Under the pieces are notes generated by a model. The model did not search any database and was not told the DNA's origin. It saw only the letters and a program-made list of their open reading frames with translations. A DNA stretch of 64,000 nucleotides from Verrucomicrobiaceae bacterium (GTDB taxonomy: Bacteria > Verrucomicrobiota > Verrucomicrobiia > Verrucomicrobiales > Verrucomicrobiaceae), in contig JAIXYN010000069.1 of assembly GCA_027490195.1 (NCBI GenBank), positions 1-64,000 on the forward strand, in the 5' to 3' direction. Every line of letters starts with the position of its first letter. Within the stretch, counting starts at the first letter, position 1. This document shows positions 37,659 to 46,887 of the stretch, one piece after another. A program made the position numbers and the translations under genes.

Positions 37659-38918
37659 TCACTTCCCCAGACTCTTCCAAACCGCAGGCAGTCTTTCCCT
37701 CACCAGCTTTGCGCTGTTCACCGGAATCAGGGCAGGGGTGAGAGGCACGTTCTTCGTGTCCTCAAAATCGAGGTGGCCGGGACTGCGCGAGTACTTGTAG
37801 TCTTTGTCCAGGTTGCCATCGCCGGAGAGCTGGATGCCGACTTCTTCGACGCGAGGCACCGAGAGGTAGAACAGGCCTTGATCAAGGACGCAGACTTCGC
37901 CGGGTTTCAATCGCAGCTTGGAGGTGGCGAGTTCGCGGAAGAGCTCGCGGGCGGTGGCTTCGGCGGGATTCACAAAGGTGCGGTGCTCGGCGATGAGATC
38001 ACGAAAGGCAGCCTCCTGGCGCAGCGTGGCGAATGCGGTGTCGATCTCCTCCTTGGCGAGCGGGTAGTGCGTGCAGCCGAGGACGATGGTTTGCAGCGGC
38101 GCGGTGGGTTTCTCAGCGCGATAGGCCTCGGCCAAAGCGCGTGCTTCTTTCAGAGCATAAGCGGCGACAGAATCAGGAAAGGCGGCATCACCTTCAATGG
38201 CCCCGGCCAGTGTGGCGCTGCCCTGCTGAGCAATGACGGGAACGCTCTGGCCTGCGAGCCCAAGGGTGCTGGCGATGGTGCGCGGGTACACCTTGCTGGC
38301 GCAAGTGCCGACGGTGGCGAGGACGCCGATGCCGCCTGTGGTCTTGGATTCCAGGACACTCCGTGCTCCGGCCTCCACCACACCCACGACGATGACGGGG
38401 ATCTTCCATGCCTCGGCAGCCTGGCGGATGTCTTCCAGACCGTAGGCCGTGGCGGTGTTGCAGGCGATGACGATGGCCTTGACCGGCGGCTTCTTGAAAT
38501 GCGGTGCGATTCCGTCAGTAGGATAAGCGCGACGACCGAGCAGGAAGATGGCGTCTTTGACGATGAGTTCGCGCAGGTAGTCGGTGCGTTGAACGGCGGA
38601 GTAGTTGCCGTAGGGCATGTTGGCCTGATCGCCGAAGTAGATGAAGCGCTCCTGGGAAAAATCAGCCACGCCATCCGCACCGGGTTGCAGGGTGTCGTTG
38701 TGAAAGACGTCGAGCGTCAGCAGGGCTTCCAGCACGGTGAGTCCGCCGATGCCGGAATCAAATACGCCAATGGGCAAATGGCGGGTGGCTTCGGCATCGC
38801 CCCAGGCAGTGGCATCGAAACTAAAGGCGGCTTTGCCATCGGGATGCGCTTTTGCATGCTCGATGAGATCAGCGGCGTGAACTGCAAGGGGGAGCAGGAG
38901 CAGTGCGGTGAGCGTTTT
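37659..38918 (-). CDS. Asp/Glu racemase family protein (MurI-like) with predicted signal peptide
   Basis: MKTLTALLLLPLAVHAAD leader; IGVFDSGIGGLTVLEALL; FIYFGDQANMPYGNYS; VIACNTATAYGLEDI; VLGCTHYPLAKEEI. Confidence 0.88.
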   Translation of the reverse strand, partial: KTLTALLLLPLAVHAADLIEHAKAHPDGKAAFSFDATAWGDAEATRHLPIGVFDSGIGGLTVLEALLTLDVFHNDTLQPGADGVADFSQERFIYFGDQANMPYGNYSAVQRTDYLRELIVKDAIFLLGRRAYPTDGIAPHFKKPPVKAIVIACNTATAYGLEDIRQAAEAWKIPVIVVGVVEAGARSVLESKTTGGIGVLATVGTCASKVYPRTIASTLGLAGQSVPVIAQQGSATLAGAIEGDAAFPDSVAAYALKEARALAEAYRAEKPTAPLQTIVLGCTHYPLAKEEIDTAFATLRQEAAFRDLIAEHRTFVNPAEATARELFRELATSKLRLKPGEVCVLDQGLFYLSVPRVEEVGIQLSGDGNLDKDYKYSRSPGHLDFEDTKNVPLTPALIPVNSAKLVRERLPAVWKSLGK

Positions 38919-39021
38919 CATAGATGAAAAGTCATGGAGCGTCAGTGCTTGGTACTCTGGCAACTCATGCGTTGTTCTGGATTCTTTAGTCGAAATTCAG
39001 TGCAGGGCGTGGCGGGTGGTT

Positions 39022-40425
39022 TCAGGCGAAGAGCAGCTTGCCAAGTACGACGGCCATGCCCATGCCGACGATGTCTGCCGTGAGGCCGGCAGCTAGAGTG
39101 TGGCGGATGCGGCGGATACCGACGCTGCCGAAATAGACGGCTATCACATAGAAAGTGGTCTCGGTGGAGCCATACATGATGGCAGCGGTGAACTTGAGCT
39201 GCTCACTAAGCTCGGGACGCAGCAGGATGTCATTGAGCACACCTAGCGAACCGGAGCCGGTGAGCGGCCTCATCAGCGCCATGGGCAGCAGTTCGATCGG
39301 GAAGCCGATGAAGCTCAACAGGGGACGGAGAAAGTATTCGAGCAGCCGCAGCATGCCGGAGCTGTTGAACACGGCCAGCGCCGCCAGCATGGCCACGAGA
39401 AAGGGCATGATGCGCGTGGCGACGGCAAAGCCTTCTTTGGCCCCTTCCACAAACTCCTCATAGACCTTCACGCCTCGGGCCAACCCGACACCTAGCGTGA
39501 CGACGAGCACGATGGGAATAGCGAGGCCGGAGCCGCCATTCATGAGACGCTTCCAGGTGGGTTCGGCCTGGGCCTCGGCGCTCGCAACATTTGCTGTGGC
39601 AGGCGAGGGCGAGGCTTTCTGCTTTGCTTGCGCGACGACCTCGCTGAGGCCGGTGCTTTGCAAAAAGTCCGCGCGAACCGTGGCGGGCAAAAATTCCAGC
39701 GTTGCGCAGGCACCGAAGGCTACGAACAGGGCGATGAGCCAGAATTTGCGACGCGGCGTGATCGTTGGGGTGGCTGCACCACCGTCGTGTTCCGGCGTGG
39801 GCAGGACTTCCGTGAGGTCATCCGGCCGTAGGGCGAAGCACGGCAGCCTGCCATACAGCTTGGCCGCGACCACGGCAGTGACGACCGTGCAGGCAGTGGC
39901 CAGAATGGTGGGCACGATGATCTGGTGCGCGCCTTTCATGCCAGCGGCGTTGAGGTAGTTGATGGCCGTCATCGGCACGAGGGTGAAGGCCGCGGTGTTC
40001 ATGGCGAGAAAAGTCACCATGGCATTGCTGGCGGTCTGCTTGCTCGGATTCAGCTCCTGCAGATGCGTCATGGCCTTGAGCCCGAGCGGCGTGGCGCTGT
40101 TGCCGAGGCCGAGCATGTTGGCCGCGAGGTTCATGATCATGGCGCTCATGGCAGGATGATCGCCGGGCACGTCGGGAAAAAGCCGACGCATGATTGGGGA
40201 AAGCAGGCGTGCGGCCAGTTGCAGGAGTCCGGCTTTTTCCATCACACGCATCACCCCGAGCCAGAAAATCATCAGCCCGGCCAGCGGTAGGGCGATGTCC
40301 ATCACCGCTGCTTTGGATTTGGCCAGGATGGCGGCCACGATGCCGTTATCTCCCGAGACATTGCCGAGCAGCGCGGCGGCGCACAGGCCGGAGAGCAGGA
40401 GAAAAGACCAGATGTAGTTCAGCAT
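39022..40425 (-). CDS. nucleoside recognition (Gate) domain membrane protein, SpmA-SpmB-like fusion
   Basis: Two GATE-like halves: AVMDIALPLAGLMIFWLGVMRVMEKAGLL...LGLGNSATPLGLKAMTHLQELNP; and RIMPFLVAMLAALAVFNSSGML...GSLGVLNDILL...MYGSTETTFYVIAVYFGSVGIRRIRH. Confidence 0.9.
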   Translation of the reverse strand: MLNYIWSFLLLSGLCAAALLGNVSGDNGIVAAILAKSKAAVMDIALPLAGLMIFWLGVMRVMEKAGLLQLAARLLSPIMRRLFPDVPGDHPAMSAMIMNLAANMLGLGNSATPLGLKAMTHLQELNPSKQTASNAMVTFLAMNTAAFTLVPMTAINYLNAAGMKGAHQIIVPTILATACTVVTAVVAAKLYGRLPCFALRPDDLTEVLPTPEHDGGAATPTITPRRKFWLIALFVAFGACATLEFLPATVRADFLQSTGLSEVVAQAKQKASPSPATANVASAEAQAEPTWKRLMNGGSGLAIPIVLVVTLGVGLARGVKVYEEFVEGAKEGFAVATRIMPFLVAMLAALAVFNSSGMLRLLEYFLRPLLSFIGFPIELLPMALMRPLTGSGSLGVLNDILLRPELSEQLKFTAAIMYGSTETTFYVIAVYFGSVGIRRIRHTLAAGLTADIVGMGMAVVLGKLLFA

Positions 40426-40522
40426 GTGACGGAAATGATAACAACGCGGTAGCCAGAGGCGGGGACAATGCGTAAACTTTCCTGTTTCAGCCACAAGTGG
40501 CAACTGCCCTTTAACATCGCTC

Positions 40523-41461
40523 ATGCCCTGTCCTATCCAGCTAGCCAGCAAACTCAGCGGCCTCAGCCAGCATGTGATCCGAATCTGGGAGAGGCGCTAC
40601 AGCGCCCTCAGTCCCACCCGCACCGGCACAAATCGTCGCATGTATTGTGATGAGGCGGTCAAGCGGCTGAAGCTGTTGAAAATTCTCACGGAAAATGGTC
40701 ATCGCATCGGCGGAGTGGCGCGGCTTGGCACCGCAGAGCTGGAGGATCTGGCCAAAGACGTGCAGGTCATTCCCGCTGATCCGACGATGCCCGTTCCCGC
40801 TGACGATCTTGTGAAGCAGAGTCAACTGGAGGAACCGGAAAAGTACATCGATGCCGCCATCGCCGCCTCCAAGCGCTATGATAGCGAGGGCCTGCGCCGC
40901 GTGCTGCTCCAGGCACGGCTTCACCTCGGCCAGCGCGGCATGCTGCATCAGGTGATCTGCCCGCTGGTCGTTCAGCTCGGCAGCAAATGGCAGCAGGGGG
41001 GGCTGCGTCCGAGTCACGAGCACATTGCCACCGCTGTGATTCGCGAGCTGCTTCTCACGCCTGTGCCAGGCTGTCAGACTCCCAAGCATGCACCGGAACT
41101 TGTGGTGGCCACGCCTGCGGGGGAACTCCATGAGATGGGTGCGCTGATCGTCGCCGCCACCGCACGTGATATGGGGTGGTATGTGACGTATCTCGGCCCC
41201 AATCTGCCGGTCGAAGAAATTGCCGCATGCGCCATCGCCCGGCATGCCACAGCGGTGGCCCTGAGCGTGGTATATCCAGAGAACTGCCCGCGCATTGTGG
41301 AACAACTGCGGCGCATGCGCGAACTGCTGCCGCCCTCAATGCGTTGCATCGTCGGTGGGCGCGCGGCAGAGGGCTATCGGGCCGTCTTGCCAGATGAGGC
41401 CATTGAATGGGTCAAATGTCTCCACGGCCTGGACGAGGCCCTATGCAAGAATCTGCGGTGA
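40523..41461 (+). CDS. MerR-type transcriptional regulator with cobalamin-binding domain (CarH/LitR-like)
   Basis: HTH LASKLSGLSQHVIRIWERRYSALSPTRTGTNRRMYCDEAVKRLKLL; W-x9-EH (WQQGGLRPSHEH); ExHxxG (ELHEMG); C-terminal GG. Confidence 0.88.
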   Translation: MPCPIQLASKLSGLSQHVIRIWERRYSALSPTRTGTNRRMYCDEAVKRLKLLKILTENGHRIGGVARLGTAELEDLAKDVQVIPADPTMPVPADDLVKQSQLEEPEKYIDAAIAASKRYDSEGLRRVLLQARLHLGQRGMLHQVICPLVVQLGSKWQQGGLRPSHEHIATAVIRELLLTPVPGCQTPKHAPELVVATPAGELHEMGALIVAATARDMGWYVTYLGPNLPVEEIAACAIARHATAVALSVVYPENCPRIVEQLRRMRELLPPSMRCIVGGRAAEGYRAVLPDEAIEWVKCLHGLDEALCKNLR

Positions 41462-41503
41462 GCAGGTTGCACGCGGCGCGACTTCCTCTAGTCTGATTTC
41501 CTC

Positions 41504-42331
41504 ATGCTTCTTTACCGTACATCCACCGGCTGTTTCATTCAATCCTCGAACTCCTGGTACGCCGTGCCAGAAAGCAATTGGGATGCGCTGCTTGATCTCG
41601 TGGGTCTCTCCGCCTACCTCGCGCAGATTGCAGCAACGACACCCGCGGTGGACGCACCCGCTCCAGAAACAATTCTCGCACCCATCGTTTCCCAGGAAGT
41701 GTGGGCTGCAGGAGTCACCTACTTCCGCAGCCGCACGGCACGGATGGAGGAGAGTAAAGACGCGGGTGGCGGCAGCTTTTATGACCGCGTCTATGCAGCG
41801 GAGCGTCCCGAGATCTTCTTCAAGGCCACCCCCCAGCGCGTCGCGCACCCAGGGCAGGCGATGCATCTGCGCAGCGACTCCAAATGGATGGTGCCGGAGC
41901 CTGAGCTGACGCTCTGCATCAACAGCCGTGGTGAAATCATCGGCTACACCGTGGGCAACGACCTTTCCTGCCGTGATATCGAAGGCGAAAACCCGCTCTA
42001 CCTGCCTCAGGCGAAGTGCTTCAAGCTCTGCGCCGCACTCGGCCCGGCCATCCTGATTCAAAGCGAACCGCCTGCGTCCACGACTCGCATTCATTTGCAG
42101 ATCGACCGCGCCGGAACCGCCGCCTTCGAAGGCGAAACGACGGTGTCGCAGCTCAAGCGTACGCCTGCCGAACTCGCAGGCTTCCTCTTCCGCGACAACA
42201 CCTTTCCCACCGGCACCTTCCTCATGACCGGCACCGGCATCGTCCCCGGAGATGAATTCACCCTGCAAAGCGGCGACGTTATCAGAATCACCATCGACGG
42301 CATCGGAACGCTGGTGAATCCGATGGCGTGA
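41504..42331 (+). CDS. fumarylacetoacetate hydrolase family protein, resembles 2-keto-3-deoxy-pentonate dehydratase
   Basis: [19 protein letters not shown]...[49 protein letters not shown]...[21 protein letters not shown]. Confidence 0.85.
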   Translation: MLLYRTSTGCFIQSSNSWYAVPESNWDALLDLVGLSAYLAQIAATTPAVDAPAPETILAPIVSQEVWAAGVTYFRSRTARMEESKDAGGGSFYDRVYAAERPEIFFKATPQRVAHPGQAMHLRSDSKWMVPEPELTLCINSRGEIIGYTVGNDLSCRDIEGENPLYLPQAKCFKLCAALGPAILIQSEPPASTTRIHLQIDRAGTAAFEGETTVSQLKRTPAELAGFLFRDNTFPTGTFLMTGTGIVPGDEFTLQSGDVIRITIDGIGTLVNPMA

Positions 42332-42400
42332 GGTCACACTTTTGGAATGGCGGCAAGGCATTACCATTTCCATTGAGAACGTGCGTGAACTGATGTCGTC

Positions 42401-42637
42401 ATGGATTGTCGGGTGATCATCTCGCCACGCGTGCTGCTCGATTTGAAGGAGATCGTGCGTTACATTTCCATGGACAATCCAGAGGCCTCGCGTCGTTTTG
42501 GCGAAAAACTGGTCTGTGCCGCCGAGTCTCTTGCACAGATGCCTGAGCGGGTGCGCATCGTTCCAAAGCTGGATGACTGCATCACACGCTTCTGGCATGG
42601 CGCACGAACACTGGACGAAACCGTATTTCTCTTTTAG
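42401..42637 (+). pseudogene. RelE/ParE-family toxin-like ORF, apparently degenerate (internal region missing)
   Basis: VIISPRVLLDLKEIVRYISMDNPEASRRFGEKLVCAAESLAQMPERVRIVPKLDD then directly CITRFWHGARTLDE; expected central strands missing; no antitoxin ORF adjacent. Confidence 0.6.
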
Positions 42638-42650
42638 AGACTCCCCAACC

Positions 42651-44234
42651 ATGACACTCACTGGACATCACTACATCGCGGGCCGCGAGGCGGCTCCCCA
42701 CGGCCATCTGTTTCACGCCTTCAATCCCTCCACCAGCGCCCAGCTTGAGCCTGCGTTTGGAGACGCCACTCATGCCGAGGCTGATGAAGCCATGCAGGCG
42801 GCTGACGGTGCTTTCGACGCTCTTCGTTTCGCCACTCCTGAGACACGTGCGACTCTGCTCGATACGATTGCCGATGAAATCACCGCCTTGGGCGATGCGC
42901 TGCTGGAGCGTGCGCATGCCGAGTGCGCGCTGCCGATGGCGCGCCTGACCGGCGAGCGTGGGCGTGCGATTGGCCAGCTCAAGCTCTTCGCGGGACTGAT
43001 CCGTGAGGGCTCCTGGGCGAATGCCTGCGTGGACCATGCTCTGCCTGACCGCCAGCCGCTGCCGAAGCCGGATGTGCGCCGCGTGATGATGCCCATCGGC
43101 CCCGTCGTGGTGTTTGGCGCGAGCAATTTCCCGTTCGCCATCGGCGTCATCGGCACCGATTCCGTCTGCGCCCTGGCATCTGGCTGCCCAGTTGTCGTCA
43201 AAGGCCACCCTGCACATCCTGGCACCTGTGAGATGCTCGCACGTGCGGTCCTTAACGCCCTGCACAAGGTGGGCCTGCCAGCAGGTTGCTTCTCTCTCCT
43301 TCACGGCAAGGGCAATGACATTGGCACCACGCTGACCAAGCATCCTCTCACCCAGGCCGTCGCCTTCACAGGTTCCCTGCGCGGTGGTCGCGCGCTGATG
43401 GACGTGGCCGCCGCCCGTCCGCATCCGATTCCAGTCTATGCCGAAATGGGTTCGGTGAATCCGGTCTTTGTGCTGCCCGGTGCGCTCAAGGAGCGTGCCT
43501 CGAAAATCGCTGAAGGCTATGTGGGTTCCGTCACGATGGGCGTGGGCCAGTTCTGCACGAACCCTGCCGTCGTTCTCGGCCTGAAGGGTGACGATTTGAA
43601 CCAGTTCATCAGCAACGCTGCGGCCCTCGCGGGCAAAGTGGCCCCACAGACGATGCTGCATCGCGGCATCTGCGAAGCCTATGACGCCGGTACCGCCGTG
43701 TGGCAGACCGTGAATGGACTGAAGCTGGTGGGTGAATCAGAAACTCCCTCCAGCGAAACAGCCTCGCAGGCTGCCTGCCGCATCTTCACCACGACGATCG
43801 ACGTGCTGGAAGCCAACGAAGAGCTGCGCCGCGAGGTGTTTGGTCCGTGCTCCATCATCGCGCAATGCGCCACCCTGGAAGACATGCTGCGCTATGCCAA
43901 CAGCCTCGAAGGCCAGCTCACTGCCACTCTTCAGGGCACCGAGCAGGATCTGCGTGATTTCGCTCCGCTCATCCGTGTGCTGGAGCGCAAGGTGGGCCGC
44001 ATCATCTTCAACGGTTTCCCCACCGGCATCGAAGTCTGCCCCTCCATGCATCACGGCGGTCCGTATCCAGCCGCCAGCCACAGCTTCTTCACCAGTATCG
44101 GCACTGGCAGCATCTACCGCTTCGTGCGTCCCGTTTCCTACCAGGGCTTCCCGGATGAAGCACTGCCTGAGTTGCTGAAGGATGCCAACCCACGCGGTGC
44201 GATGCGCAATGTGGATGGTGTGATGACGCGATAA
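42651..44234 (+). CDS. aldehyde dehydrogenase (NADP+), alpha-ketoglutaric semialdehyde dehydrogenase-like
   Basis: PIGPVVVFGASNFPFAIGVIGTDSVCALASGCPVVVKGHPAHPGT; AVAFTGSLRGGRALMD; GQFCTNPAVV; EVFGPCSII. Confidence 0.92.
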   Translation: MTLTGHHYIAGREAAPHGHLFHAFNPSTSAQLEPAFGDATHAEADEAMQAADGAFDALRFATPETRATLLDTIADEITALGDALLERAHAECALPMARLTGERGRAIGQLKLFAGLIREGSWANACVDHALPDRQPLPKPDVRRVMMPIGPVVVFGASNFPFAIGVIGTDSVCALASGCPVVVKGHPAHPGTCEMLARAVLNALHKVGLPAGCFSLLHGKGNDIGTTLTKHPLTQAVAFTGSLRGGRALMDVAAARPHPIPVYAEMGSVNPVFVLPGALKERASKIAEGYVGSVTMGVGQFCTNPAVVLGLKGDDLNQFISNAAALAGKVAPQTMLHRGICEAYDAGTAVWQTVNGLKLVGESETPSSETASQAACRIFTTTIDVLEANEELRREVFGPCSIIAQCATLEDMLRYANSLEGQLTATLQGTEQDLRDFAPLIRVLERKVGRIIFNGFPTGIEVCPSMHHGGPYPAASHSFFTSIGTGSIYRFVRPVSYQGFPDEALPELLKDANPRGAMRNVDGVMTR

Positions 44235-44241
44235 GAAAGTA

Positions 44242-44542
44242 CTATCGAGCTTTAGCTCGTTCTGGATTTCCCAGGCGAGCTAATGAGCTGGAGTGGCTCA
44301 TATCGTCCTCCTACTCGAACTCGTCCTCGATTCTATTGGGTTAGATGGGTATTGAATTAACGAAGCGTCTCCAAGCCTCGCCATAGGAAGGTTTGGGCTC
44401 CTTCGATCGCTCGCCATGCCTGCGTGTACTGGATTGATCGAGTTCGAGTAGGAGGATGAGGACGACTCTGGTGAAGGTGCTGTCATGTCTTCTTGGACGC
44501 GACTTACCCTTCGACCTGACCGAGCTAAAGCTCTCGACTACG
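44242..44542. repeat. nested inverted repeats in intergenic region
   Basis: Arms CCTCCTACTCGAACTCG (left, ~44309) and CGAGTTCGAGTAGGAGG (right, ~44440); outer GAGCTTTAGCTCG (~44247) and CGAGCTAAAGCTC (~44521). Confidence 0.75.
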
Positions 44543-44548
44543 TTCTTT

Positions 44549-45985
44549 CTACCGCTCCTTCTTCGTATTCGACGGCGCGTTGAGGAACTTGCGCATGTCG
44601 TTGAAGATGCTGTTCGGACCCTCCTGCGACTGCGCATGAGTGCGGACACCTTCAAACCATTCTGCGGTGCTGGGCGAGTGCGCTTTAGCAACGGCAAGCA
44701 AAAGCTCAAGCGTGATCGGCACAGGCTGGCCGGTGTGAATGGCGGCGGAGAGGGCGAGCTCTGCGGCGCGATCAAAGACCCACTTCAAATCGGCACCGGA
44801 GAAGCCGTTGGTGGCTTCGATCAGTTCCGTGGTGTCGAATTCGGCAATGGGCTTGTCTTTGGCGAGCAGTTCGATGATCTGCGCACGTGCTGGTGCATCC
44901 GGAGGTGCGACGAAGATGGCCTGGTCAAAACGCCCGGGGCGGCGGAAGGCGGGATCGAGCGCCCAGGGCTGATTCGTGGCACCGATGACGAGGATGCGCT
45001 GGTTTTCGCTGCGGATGCCATCCATCTCATGCAGGAACTGGTTCACCAGATTGCGCATCTGGCTTTCACGGATCTGCCGGCGGTCCTGGGCCAGGGAGTC
45101 GATGTCATCAAAGACAAGCACGCAGGGGGCGTTGGCGCGCGCGGTCTCGAAGATCTGATGCAGGTTGCGCTCGGTGCTGCCGAAGTAGGGATCAAAGATC
45201 TCGTGCAGACCGACGGAAAGATAATTGCAGGGCACTTCACCCGCGACAGCACGGAGTATCAACGTCTTGCCACAGCCGGGTGGGCCGTAAATGAGGATGC
45301 CGCCGCCGGTTTTGCGTCCGTAGGCTTTGTAGAGATCAGGGAACTGCAGCGGGTAGGTGATCTTAAGGCGGATCTCCTCCTTCAGCTCTTCCATGCCGCC
45401 TACATCAGCAAAGGTGACATTGCCACGCTCGGGGTCGCCGGGGGCATAGAAGGTCTCAGGGCGCCAGTCATAGGGCGGGTCATCGAAGGGATCTTCGAAG
45501 AACTCATCCTGATCGGGGCCGCCAGCGATCTGCGGTTCCTGGTTAGGAGGTTCTGGAGCCGGGGCAGGGGCGGTTTTGCGGGCATCGCGCGCGGTGCGGC
45601 CAAGCTCACGCTCAAGGGCGGGATCGCTCATGGTGCCGTCGATCTGTGCGGCACGGTCAAAATGTTCGATGGCTTTGGGGCGGTCGCCTTCGCTCAGATA
45701 CACACGGCTCAGCAGCAGGTGGGCCTGAGCATTGGTGGGCTCCAGGAAAATGACGCGTTCGGCACGCACGGCGGCACCGGAGGTGTCTCCCTCCATGAAC
45801 AAAACCTTGGCGATGCCCAGCATGGCGTCAGTCTGGTCCGGGTCCTGTTCCAAAGCACGGGTGAAAACTTCACGGGCCTCGTCCAGATGCAGTTCTTCCA
45901 AGCACGCACGACCATAAAGCAGCAACAACGACAGGTTGTTCGGTGACTGGGTCAGGGCGTCACGGAGAGCGGAGGAGTTTGGCAT
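44549..45985 (-). CDS. AAA+ ATPase with N-terminal TPR region (CDC48/FtsH-like AAA core)
   Basis: TPR-like N-terminus; FADVGGMEELKEEI; Walker A GPPGCGKT; CVLVFDDIDSL; ATNQPWALDPAFRRPGRFD. Confidence 0.9.
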   Translation of the reverse strand: MPNSSALRDALTQSPNNLSLLLLYGRACLEELHLDEAREVFTRALEQDPDQTDAMLGIAKVLFMEGDTSGAAVRAERVIFLEPTNAQAHLLLSRVYLSEGDRPKAIEHFDRAAQIDGTMSDPALERELGRTARDARKTAPAPAPEPPNQEPQIAGGPDQDEFFEDPFDDPPYDWRPETFYAPGDPERGNVTFADVGGMEELKEEIRLKITYPLQFPDLYKAYGRKTGGGILIYGPPGCGKTLILRAVAGEVPCNYLSVGLHEIFDPYFGSTERNLHQIFETARANAPCVLVFDDIDSLAQDRRQIRESQMRNLVNQFLHEMDGIRSENQRILVIGATNQPWALDPAFRRPGRFDQAIFVAPPDAPARAQIIELLAKDKPIAEFDTTELIEATNGFSGADLKWVFDRAAELALSAAIHTGQPVPITLELLLAVAKAHSPSTAEWFEGVRTHAQSQEGPNSIFNDMRKFLNAPSNTKKER

Positions 45986-46170
45986 GATTTTAATGATAGA
46001 CCACCGCCAGGGTGGTCCTGCTGAGATTTAAGAGCGCACGAAGCGCGCCGCCAATGATTTCTTGAGACAAGTCGTTGCCTGCATCCTTGCTGCCACCCTT
46101 GGTTCTGAGCCATATGAGGGCGCTTGAATATTTCTTGTGACGAATCATCTCCAATGGGGTTCTGCCTTGG

Positions 46171-46818
46171 ATGAAGATGAAAGCATGTTTTCTGTTTTTG
46201 CTCGCACTGGGGGCCACCTTGGCAGGCGAGCCAGTAGCACTCACCGAAGACCCATTGCACTCGCCGAGCATTGTTCTCTGCCTTAGACCTTTACGGCTGG
46301 CAGAGCAGCCAGGACTCCCGGAAGCGGTTGAAAGCGTGAAACGCCTCAACTCCTTCTCTCAAACGCAGGAAGGCATGTCCAGGCGTGCCGTTGATGCGCT
46401 GATGTTTATATTCAAAGATCTCTTCCAAAAGGAGCACGAGCTTACCGCTGCGAAGATCTCACTGGCTCAGGCAGAGCGAAAGGCAGTGGCTAAGGAACAA
46501 CTGGCCGAGCGCACCGAGACCGTGGGCAGCCCGCTCTCCGGGCCGAATCCTCGTCTGGCGGTGATGTATCGCCAGGAGGCTGCAGACATCCGGAGCAAGG
46601 CGACCCGGCGGCATGAGGCAGCACTTCAAATGTTGAAAGAAAAAATCACCGCCTACAACGTGTCAGTGGGCTATTTCCAGTCCCAGGGCAGCACAGAAGT
46701 GGTGGTCGCGCTGGCGAGTTCGTTGTTCGCGGTCATTGATCGCCACCTGCCGGAGTTTGATTTCAAACCCACTGTCTCACGAGAATGGATTCAGAAGCAG
46801 AAGCGAATTGAGGCATAA
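46171..46818 (+). CDS. hypothetical exported protein
   Basis: MKMKACFLFLLALGATLAGEP leader; coil-rich middle. Confidence 0.6.
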   Translation: MKMKACFLFLLALGATLAGEPVALTEDPLHSPSIVLCLRPLRLAEQPGLPEAVESVKRLNSFSQTQEGMSRRAVDALMFIFKDLFQKEHELTAAKISLAQAERKAVAKEQLAERTETVGSPLSGPNPRLAVMYRQEAADIRSKATRRHEAALQMLKEKITAYNVSVGYFQSQGSTEVVVALASSLFAVIDRHLPEFDFKPTVSREWIQKQKRIEA

Positions 46819-46848
46819 AAAAGTGTTGGAGCCTTGCGACTCCAACAC
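46817..46848 (-). terminator. intrinsic terminator of the DEAD-box helicase gene
   Basis: GTGTTGGAG (46823-46831) / CTCCAACAC (46840-46848) stem with TTTTTT on the minus strand. Confidence 0.85.
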
Positions 46849-46887
46849 TCTGCAAACTTTAGATCTTGGAGTCAGGGCTCCAGGCTG

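Noticed and set aside
44456-45946. 496-aa + strand ORF antisense to the AAA ATPase
   Set aside because: Fully overlaps a well-supported AAA+ gene on the other strand
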